Origin: Phycisphaerae bacterium
GTDB taxonomy: Bacteria; Planctomycetota; Phycisphaerae; WQYP01
NCBI GenBank assembly: GCA_013044065.1
Contig: JABEVA010000308.1
Location: 1 to 12,950, forward strand
Reading direction: 5' to 3'
Length of the DNA stretch: 12,950 nucleotides
In this document: positions 8,545 through 12,950 of the stretch, in pieces
Numbering within the stretch: the first letter of the stretch is position 1
How the letters are laid out: each line of letters begins with the position of its first letter
The notes under the pieces: generated by a model
What the model was told of the DNA's origin: nothing
Database searches by the model: none
The model's input: the letters and a program-made list of their open reading frames with translations, nothing else
Program-made: the position numbers and the translations under genes

Positions 8545-9248
8545 GTCTCACAATCCGTCAAAAGCTTGGTGGATGGAATCTTATACCGTTTCATCAGGTA
8601 TTGGCCGAGATTTTTCGGCAGCGTGGCCACGGTCAAATTCAGATCATGGGCCAACCGGGCTTTATTGTTGGGTGTCCACTGCAAATTGGTCACCTCATTG
8701 CGGGGCCGCAGATGCGGTGCCGGATCACGATGGCAAGCCAGACACCACGCCATGTTCAAAGGCTTGGCCTGATACACCCGGGTCATCTCGTTGATGTGGC
8801 CGTGGCAGGTAAGGCAGCTAATGCCCGCATTGACGTGCGCGGCATGGTTGAAATACACGTAATCCGGCTCATCATTTACTTTGATCCACGGCACCGGCAG
8901 GCCCGTGGCATAGCTTTTGTGAATCCAGGCGAGCTTCTTACTCTTGGGAGCGATTTCCGCATGGCAATTCATGCACGTTTGCGTGGGCGGCAGCGCGGCA
9001 TACCCCGCCCGCTTCACATCGGTATGACAATATTCACAGTTAATGCCCAGTAAACCCGCGTGCAATTCATGGCTGAAGGGCACCGGCTGCACCGGAGCAT
9101 AACCCACATTCAACGTGCGGGCGTTGGCACCATAACCAAGCAAAACAATGACGTACACCGTCAACAATCCGCCAACAGTAGCAACAATCACCGGAACCTT
9201 GTTGGCCCATTTGGGGAAGTGAAGGTAAGGCTTTTCGCTGTCACTCAT
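8532..9248 (-). CDS. actA: ACIII pentaheme cytochrome c subunit ActA
   Basis: ActA is the multiheme cytochrome of ACIII. The 238-residue protein has an N-terminal membrane anchor (about 18-38) and five CxxCH motifs at 71-75, 92-96, 145-149, 169-173 and 233-237, the usual pentaheme count. Distal His residues such as FSHELH (58-63) and FNHAAH (133-138) are probable axial ligands. The last heme motif sits two residues from the C-terminus. It is the first gene of the operon and overlaps actB by 13 bases, so translation of the two is probably coupled. The ribosome-binding site is not strong: GGAGA lies 13 bases upstream of the ATG. A good promoter is present about 190 bases upstream, giving a predicted untranslated leader of about 180 bases. 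Confidence 0.95.
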   Translation of the reverse strand: MSDSEKPYLHFPKWANKVPVIVATVGGLLTVYVIVLLGYGANARTLNVGYAPVQPVPFSHELHAGLLGINCEYCHTDVKRAGYAALPPTQTCMNCHAEIAPKSKKLAWIHKSYATGLPVPWIKVNDEPDYVYFNHAAHVNAGISCLTCHGHINEMTRVYQAKPLNMAWCLACHRDPAPHLRPRNEVTNLQWTPNNKARLAHDLNLTVATLPKNLGQYLMKRYKIPSTKLLTDCETCHR

Positions 9249-9416
9249 AATTTAAGCCGCATCTCCAAAAGCATAGCCACTTTCTCGTAGCGTGCCCGCC
9301 GCCATAATCTTTAAGTTGCCCTCTTTCCAAGACGCCGCTGCCGCAGCGTGCTCTCCCAATTCCCTGGAGTCACTGTTGACCACATGCAAATTCCAGACCT
9401 CACGCAGAGGTTGTGA

Positions 9417-9432
9417 AACTTTGCACAAAGTT
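9417..9432. promoter_or_regulatory. 16-bp palindrome at the predicted ACIII transcription start
   Basis: AACTTTG and CAAAGTT form perfect 7-bp arms around a 2-bp centre. The site begins six bases downstream of the -10 box of the ACIII promoter, so it should cover roughly +1 to +16. That is a typical place for a repressor operator. In RNA it could instead form a short A/U-rich stem with a four-base loop at the 5' end of the transcript. Which one, if either, is inference. Confidence 0.4.
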
Positions 9433-9437
9433 CGGGC

Positions 9438-9466
9438 ATCATAATAATCCCACCGGCGCGTGTCAA
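9438..9466 (-). promoter_or_regulatory. Sigma70-type promoter for the ACIII operon
   Basis: On the minus strand, TTGACA (9461-9466, perfect -35) is followed by a 17-bp spacer and TATGAT (9438-9443, five of six matches to the -10 consensus). The predicted start is near 9431, about 180 bases upstream of actA. The promoter lies between the methyltransferase stop and actA, so the operon need not depend on read-through from the restriction-modification genes. The rest of the 281-bp interval (9249-9529) holds a small CGCTG-CGG-CAGCG hairpin (9336-9348) in the leader, but I see no known riboswitch. Confidence 0.6.
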
Positions 9467-9529
9467 ATGCTTCAAAAGGGTGCCGATCCATGCCATGCGT
9501 CCGAGCTTGGCTTTGCGCCAATTCTCCAG

Positions 9530-10459
9530 TTATTCGAAGCCGAGAGATTGCTGGGTGGTTCCGACGTTGCGGCGGCGATTTCCGTAGGTCTTCTGGACCG
9601 CTCGTTCAAATTCGTCCACCGCGTTCTCATGGTTCCTCAGGAACCATCCCTTGTGGGCCTCCAGATATTGTTCGCGCGTCACTTTATCCCGGAGATCAAG
9701 AGGAACCCGCTCCATCCGCGGATCAACGCTGTCAAATCCTGTGAAGGGCCTTTTCAGCCTGGCCTGAGCCAACGCAACGTAATCCGGATTTAGTTCGATG
9801 CCGGCGCATTTCCTTCCGAGCTGTTGACAAACCCGCAGCGTAGTCCCACTGCCGGCGAATGGATCCAGCACAAGGTCTCCCCTGTCACTCGAAGTAAGTA
9901 CCATGCGCTCGATGAGTCCCTCCGGCTTTTGTGTGGGATGGTTTTCCCGGTCTTGGTTGCAGTAGTGAACATGCGAGAACATCCAAACATCGCCCGGATT
10001 GGCTCCGCGCATATTATTACGATCCCTGAAATACTTTTGCGGCACCCTTACATCGTTCAGGTTAAACTTATATTCACATGATTTTCCATACATCAGAATG
10101 TCATCATGCCGCGGGGAGAAGCCCTTTGTTCGTCCGATACCTTGCGTGTAGTGCCAGCATATCCAGTTGATAAACTCCATGTTCAACTCCCGTTCAAGAA
10201 TATCATAGATGTAGGAGATGAACCGGAAACCCATAAACACATAAATCGTTCCCGCGGGCTTAAGCACCCTGAATGCTTCAGTCAACCATCGTCGGGAAAA
10301 AGCCAGGTACTCGTCGAAGTTGCGGCTATCATGGTTGTTGCCATATTCTTTACCGAGATTGTATGGTGGATCGGCGATGATCAAGTCGATGGACGAATCG
10401 GCGAACGACTTAATTTCCTCAAGCGCGTCGCCCTGCTTGATCGTGATCTGGCTAATCAT
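9530..10459 (-). CDS. Type II DNA amino-methyltransferase, beta class (HpaI-type system)
   Basis: This 309-residue enzyme methylates an exocyclic amino group, most likely N6 of adenine, using S-adenosylmethionine. The catalytic motif IV DPPY (30-33) comes first. The target-recognition region (about 95-165), HPTQKP (174-179), motif I DPFAGSGTT (199-207) and the acidic E222 in GIELNPDY follow. This IV-TRD-I order defines the beta class. It protects host DNA from the adjacent endonuclease, whose last codons it overlaps by eight bases (ATGATTAG). An in-frame ATG at 10474 would add five residues (MDGLN), but it has AGGAA too close for good initiation, so I prefer 10459; the frame extends even further upstream inside the nuclease gene. 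If the neighbour is HpaI-like the target would be GTTAAC. G+C is lower than in flanking genes. Confidence 0.9.
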   Translation of the reverse strand: MISQITIKQGDALEEIKSFADSSIDLIIADPPYNLGKEYGNNHDSRNFDEYLAFSRRWLTEAFRVLKPAGTIYVFMGFRFISYIYDILERELNMEFINWICWHYTQGIGRTKGFSPRHDDILMYGKSCEYKFNLNDVRVPQKYFRDRNNMRGANPGDVWMFSHVHYCNQDRENHPTQKPEGLIERMVLTSSDRGDLVLDPFAGSGTTLRVCQQLGRKCAGIELNPDYVALAQARLKRPFTGFDSVDPRMERVPLDLRDKVTREQYLEAHKGWFLRNHENAVDEFERAVQKTYGNRRRNVGTTQQSLGFE

Positions 10460-11231
10460 ATTTAATCCATCCATATTTCCTGGCAAGAGCCAGCCAACTT
10501 CGATACGACCGCTTGCTGGAACCGAGATATTTTCGGTCCAACAATTGACAAAATTCCCAGGTAGTGCGATTTTCAACGGAAACGTAATGGATGTCGCGTA
10601 TTTGCATCTGCCCGTTGCCCAGCGCTGGATTGTAATTCATATCCCGGGATGAAATAAATTTCAGGTCATACGCCTTGTGTCCAACAACTTCCATGACTCC
10701 ATCCATAAGGCCGGATTGACCGTTCTTCTTGCAATAAACCCGGTGCTTGAGCGACAAGATCAAAAACAGATAATCGGCATCCTCGACATAGGCCGTGCGG
10801 ATGCGTACAAACGAGGTTATATTCGGGGACTTGCCGCTCGACTCGATATCCTCCGCTGTTGCCTTGACGTCCACCTCTGCGCTAACTACGGTCCGCGACC
10901 CTGCTTCCCGCTTGAACTGCAAAATGATGTCAGCCATGTACAGACGCTCTTTTGCTTCAACGTTAATCAGACGATAACAATTATTGGCGTCGTCTACCAG
11001 CAAACTAAATGTTTGCACAGCCCAAGCCTCAACGAACGGCCCTGCAATCTTATTGATATTCTCCATGGGCAGGCCAAGTTTCAGGTTCGTATTGATGATA
11101 ATCTTATTCCGGCCCCGTTCAATGGCCTCTTCGATGATGGCGTCCACGGTGGTGGTGATGAATTCTGAACATTGCGGGTAATCCGCACCCTCCACGGGAA
11201 TTTTGAAAACCAGATTCTCATAATTGGACAT
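10452..11231 (-). CDS. HpaI-like type II restriction endonuclease
   Basis: The 259-residue protein looks like a PD-(D/E)XK nuclease of the EcoRV/HpaI kind. D101 (in MADIILQF), then E119, D121 and K123 in AEVDVKA, form the expected metal-binding and catalytic set. Blocks ENINKIAGPFVEAWA (57-71), SGKSPNITSFVRIRTAYV (132-149), NPALGNGQMQIRDIHYVS (201-218) and RTTWEFCQLLDRKYL (222-236) agree closely with R.HpaI (254 residues) as I remember it. Blunt cutting at GTT/AAC is therefore my best guess. The matching methyltransferase follows with overlapping reading frames. An AGGG site lies eight bases before the ATG. Sampled G+C is 38-50%, against 60% or more on either side, suggesting horizontal gain. 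No controller (C) protein gene is visible. The nuclease identity is well supported; the exact specificity rests on memory of one family member. Confidence 0.85.
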   Translation of the reverse strand: MSNYENLVFKIPVEGADYPQCSEFITTTVDAIIEEAIERGRNKIIINTNLKLGLPMENINKIAGPFVEAWAVQTFSLLVDDANNCYRLINVEAKERLYMADIILQFKREAGSRTVVSAEVDVKATAEDIESSGKSPNITSFVRIRTAYVEDADYLFLILSLKHRVYCKKNGQSGLMDGVMEVVGHKAYDLKFISSRDMNYNPALGNGQMQIRDIHYVSVENRTTWEFCQLLDRKYLGSSKRSYRSWLALARKYGWIKYD

Positions 11232-11323
11232 TAGTGTCGCCCTGCATTCGGGTTCCGCTTGATTCCGAAGGTTATCTTATCCGCCACCGGCAGGTTCTCA
11301 AGCGTTATACACGGTTCTGTCAT
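11231..11323 (-). CDS. Possible 30-residue upstream peptide coupled to the endonuclease
   Basis: A 30-codon frame starts with ATG at 11323 and ends with TAA whose last base is the first base of the endonuclease ATG (TAATG). GGCGG lies just upstream of its start, a mediocre ribosome-binding site. It could be a leader peptide coupling translation to the nuclease, the remnant of a lost gene, or chance. The peptide (MTEPCITLENLPVADK at its start) has no recognisable domain. The frame is the same as hisF beyond its stop. The candidate nuclease promoter lies inside this frame, which would bypass it. Confidence 0.25.
   Translation of the reverse strand: MTEPCITLENLPVADKITFGIKRNPNAGRH
11274..11301 (-). 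promoter_or_regulatory. Candidate promoter for the restriction-modification genes
   Basis: On the minus strand TTGAGA (11296-11301, five of six to the -35 consensus) is separated by 16 bp from TAAGAT (11274-11279, four of six to the -10 consensus). The predicted start near 11267 would give a leader of about 36 bases before the endonuclease ATG. The boxes are moderate, so this is a candidate only. Confidence 0.35.
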
Positions 11324-11341
11324 TCCGCCCGGTCCTTGAGG

Positions 11342-12151
11342 CTACGCTATTAAATCAGCCACATCCGCCATTTCCGCCGGCACGGGCCGCACACACACGC
11401 CATGATCCGCCAAATACCGCTTCACCTGCCCGATGGACCATTGGCGAAAATGAAAAATTGAAGCCGCCAGTGCCGCATCCGCCCGCCCCTCGGTCAGGAC
11501 TTTTAATAAATCCTCCGGCTTGCCCGCCCCACCGCTGGCCACCACCGGAATGCGTACCGCCTCGCTGACCGCCCGTGTCATTTCCACATCGTAGCCTTCC
11601 AGCGTGCCATCGCTGTTCATCACATTCAAAACCACCTCACCGGCCCCGCGATCCTGGGCCTCTTTCACCCAACCAAGCACCTCTCGTCCGGTGCCCACGC
11701 GCCCGCCATTGATAAACACTTCCCAAAACTCGCTGCCATCGGCGCGCTTCACCCGATTGGCATCCAGCCCCAGCACCGTGGCACAGCGCCCGAACCGCCG
11801 GGCAATTTGCGAAAGCAATTCCGGATCACGAACCGCTGATGAATTGATGCTAACCTTTTCCGCTCCCGCCTGAATCAGTTTCGCCGCATCGTCCACACTG
11901 CGAATTCCTCCCCCCACCGTGATGGGCATAAACACGCTCTCCGCGACCCGGCGCACCACTTCCGCCATAATTCCCCGGCCCTCGTGGCTGGCGGTAATAT
12001 CATAAAAAACCAGTTCGTCAGCACCGCCGGCATCATAAAACAAGGCCTGTTCCACCGGATCACCCGCATCCACATGGTCAAAGAACCTAACCCCTTTGAC
12101 CACACGGCCGCGATCAACATCTAAACAGGGTATGATACGTTTGGCCAGCAT
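11342..12151 (-). CDS. hisF: Imidazole glycerol phosphate synthase cyclase subunit HisF
   Basis: HisF is the cyclase half of imidazole glycerol phosphate synthase. It joins ammonia from HisH glutaminase with PRFAR to make imidazole glycerol phosphate and AICAR in histidine synthesis. The 269-residue (beta/alpha)8 barrel starts with the canonical MLAKRIIPCLDVD. The catalytic pair D11 and D130 is present, as are K19, D51 and N103 and the phosphate-binding GGGIR (80-84) and SGGAG (206-210) loops. The segment usually written TSxDRDGT reads NVMNSDGT (176-183): the final Asp is kept, but the first Asp and Arg are Asn and Ser. hisH is not adjacent. It is divergent from the acetyltransferase gene with a 76-bp gap. 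No Shine-Dalgarno sequence precedes the ATG; a TATAAT lies eight bases upstream, hinting at a leaderless message. Confidence 0.95.
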   Translation of the reverse strand: MLAKRIIPCLDVDRGRVVKGVRFFDHVDAGDPVEQALFYDAGGADELVFYDITASHEGRGIMAEVVRRVAESVFMPITVGGGIRSVDDAAKLIQAGAEKVSINSSAVRDPELLSQIARRFGRCATVLGLDANRVKRADGSEFWEVFINGGRVGTGREVLGWVKEAQDRGAGEVVLNVMNSDGTLEGYDVEMTRAVSEAVRIPVVASGGAGKPEDLLKVLTEGRADAALAASIFHFRQWSIGQVKRYLADHGVCVRPVPAEMADVADLIA

Positions 12152-12159
12152 AGGCTGTG

Positions 12160-12165
12160 ATTATA
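12160..12165 (-). promoter_or_regulatory. Perfect -10 box (TATAAT) immediately upstream of hisF
   Basis: TATAAT on the minus strand ends nine bases before the hisF ATG, so transcription would start at or within one or two bases of the start codon. No good -35 hexamer is found at 16-18 bp, so recognition would rely on the -10 element or an activator. A six-base match alone is weak evidence; its placement is what makes it notable. Confidence 0.35.
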
Positions 12166-12227
12166 GGGCCTGCCGCGAGAATGGCCAGCGCGGCAATGGT
12201 CCGTCAAATTTTATTGCAAGGAGAGCC

Positions 12228-12812
12228 ATGATCCGCAAAGCCCGCATTACCGATGTTCCCGCCATCGCCGATCTGATTGGCCAATACGCCCGCGCCGGGA
12301 AGATGCTGTTTCGGTCCCACGCCGAGCTTTATGAAACTCTGCGGGACTTTTTGGTCTACGAGGCGGACTCGCCCCCGCACGCGCCGGCGGGGGCCGATGT
12401 TGGCCACCCCATCCTGGGCGTATGTGCCTTGGAAATTGTCTGGGCGGATCTGGCCGAAGTTAAAAGCCTGGCCGTGGAGAGCACCGTCCACGGCCGCGGC
12501 ATTGGCCGAAATCTGGTCAATGCCGTTATTGCCGAAGCCACTGAATTAAAAATCCAGCGTGTTTTCGCCCTGACCTATGAACGCATCTTCTTTGAAAAAC
12601 TGGGCTTTGCGGTGGTGGAGAAAAGCGCGTTGCCCCTGAAGGTCTGGAGCGACTGCCTCAAATGCCCCAAACGCGACCAGTGTGATGAAATTGCCGTCGT
12701 CAAAACCTTGTTTCCAGCCCCCACGGTGCAGGAAATAAATCCGGATATGCTCGCAGACTTGCGTTACGAGGTACCTACTCCGCTGGTAAAACTCAAGATG
12801 CCGCAGGCTTGA
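12228..12812 (+). CDS. ArgA-like GNAT N-acetyltransferase
   Basis: This 194-residue GNAT-fold acetyltransferase resembles the short stand-alone N-acetylglutamate synthase-like (ArgA-type) proteins, which transfer acetyl from acetyl-CoA to an amino group, probably glutamate in arginine synthesis. The start at 12228 is set by AAGGAG five bases upstream; a longer frame from 12096 would run into the hisF start region. Key features are DLAEVKSLAV (74-83, beta strand 4), the acetyl-CoA loop HGRGIG (88-93), VFALTYERIFFEKLGF (112-127) and the Cys triad region DCLKCPKRDQC (C143, C146, C152) typical of this subgroup. A Pro/Ala/Gly-rich insertion (about 47-62) lies where relatives have a tight turn. The tail after residue 160 has no counterpart I recognise. 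It is divergent from hisF. Fold is sure; glutamate as substrate is inferred. Confidence 0.88.
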   Translation: MIRKARITDVPAIADLIGQYARAGKMLFRSHAELYETLRDFLVYEADSPPHAPAGADVGHPILGVCALEIVWADLAEVKSLAVESTVHGRGIGRNLVNAVIAEATELKIQRVFALTYERIFFEKLGFAVVEKSALPLKVWSDCLKCPKRDQCDEIAVVKTLFPAPTVQEINPDMLADLRYEVPTPLVKLKMPQA

Positions 12813-12873
12813 ATCCGCAGCAAAATAGCCGTACATTAGGCTGGTGCCTTATGGAGTTGGCTATAACAAGGTG

Positions 12874-12950
12874 ATGAGAATAGGTGCAAAAAAAGAGGGG
12901 ATGCCTCAGAATGCGAATGAAGACCGACGGATGTTCCGTCGGCAGTTAAC
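12874..12950 (+). CDS. Possible gene start, cut by right edge (PilZ-like?)
   Basis: From ATG at 12874 the frame stays open to the window end (25 codons); a second in-frame ATG is at 12901 directly after GAGGGG. Neither start has a well-spaced ribosome-binding site. The visible residues end in NEDRRMFRRQL; a run of the form RRxxxR at the beginning of a protein is typical of PilZ (cyclic-di-GMP binding) domains. Too little is visible to claim more. If real, it follows the acetyltransferase after about 61 bp on the same strand. Confidence 0.25.
   Translation, partial: MRIGAKKEGMPQNANEDRRMFRRQL
12924..12942. repeat. Perfect 7-bp inverted repeat
   Basis: CCGACGG and CCGTCGG flank a five-base loop. 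No run of T follows on either strand, so it is not a good intrinsic terminator. It may lie inside the coding start described just above and may be chance. Confidence 0.3.

Noticed and set aside
9252..9521. 89-codon minus-strand frame between the methyltransferase and actA
   Set aside because: It has no ribosome-binding site or recognisable domain, and the near-consensus ACIII promoter lies inside it. A second overlapping frame (9311-9496) looks equally random. Probably non-coding leader.
9507..9521. TTGGC/GCCAA hairpin just after the methyltransferase stop as a terminator
   Set aside because: Only five base pairs and no T-run follows on the minus strand.
10500..10570. Internal methyltransferase promoter (TTGTCA then TATCTC)
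   Set aside because: The -10 matches only three of six bases, so it is not distinguishable from chance.
10677..11168. 163-codon plus-strand frame opposite the endonuclease
   Set aside because: Lies wholly antisense to the nuclease, whose own motifs are convincing; no ribosome-binding site.
1..12950. CRISPR array, tRNA, rRNA, insertion sequence or attachment site
   Set aside because: No regularly spaced repeats, no tRNA-like cloverleaf, no transposase or integrase frames and no flanking duplications were seen on reading both strands.

Overview
The window is dominated by a seven-gene respiratory operon on the minus strand (about 9250 down to 426). It encodes alternative complex III (ACIII), the quinol:electron-acceptor oxidoreductase that replaces cytochrome bc1 in many bacteria. 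Gene order is the canonical actA-actB-actC-actD-actE-actF, followed by a membrane-anchored mono-heme cytochrome c. A further secretory protein gene follows and runs off the left edge (1-258). ActA (five CxxCH), ActB (Tat/lipoprotein signal, molybdopterin-oxidoreductase-like half plus an iron-sulfur half), ActC and ActF (NrfD-like membrane quinone subunits), ActD (two-helix subunit) and ActE (mono-heme cytochrome c) are all intact. A near-consensus sigma70-type promoter (TTGACA, 17 bp, TATGAT at 9438-9466) lies just upstream of actA. A 16-bp palindrome sits where its transcription start should be.

Upstream of the operon (9530-11231), in the same orientation, is a compact type II restriction-modification pair: a PD-(D/E)XK endonuclease that I recognise as HpaI-like, and a beta-class DNA amino-methyltransferase. 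The genes overlap, with the nuclease first. Their base composition is visibly lower in G+C (sampled 60-base stretches 38-50%) than the flanking genes (60-68%), consistent with horizontal acquisition between hisF and the ACIII operon. A likely promoter and a 30-codon upstream ORF precede the nuclease.

The right end holds hisF (minus strand) and a divergently transcribed ArgA-like GNAT acetyltransferase (plus strand). A possible gene start, perhaps PilZ-like, is cut off by the right edge.

The organism is an aerobic, quinone-respiring bacterium of about 55-60% G+C in its core genes. ACIII without bc1, the actD/actE variants and the unusual HisF signature (NxMNSDGT) would fit Planctomycetota/Phycisphaerae or a related lineage, but that assignment is inference and not secure. 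The ACIII proteins pass electrons from membrane quinol (ActC/ActF) through ActB iron-sulfur clusters to hemes on ActA and ActE. From there they go to a terminal oxidase, probably via the extra cytochrome c at the operon end. No oxidase gene is inside the window.
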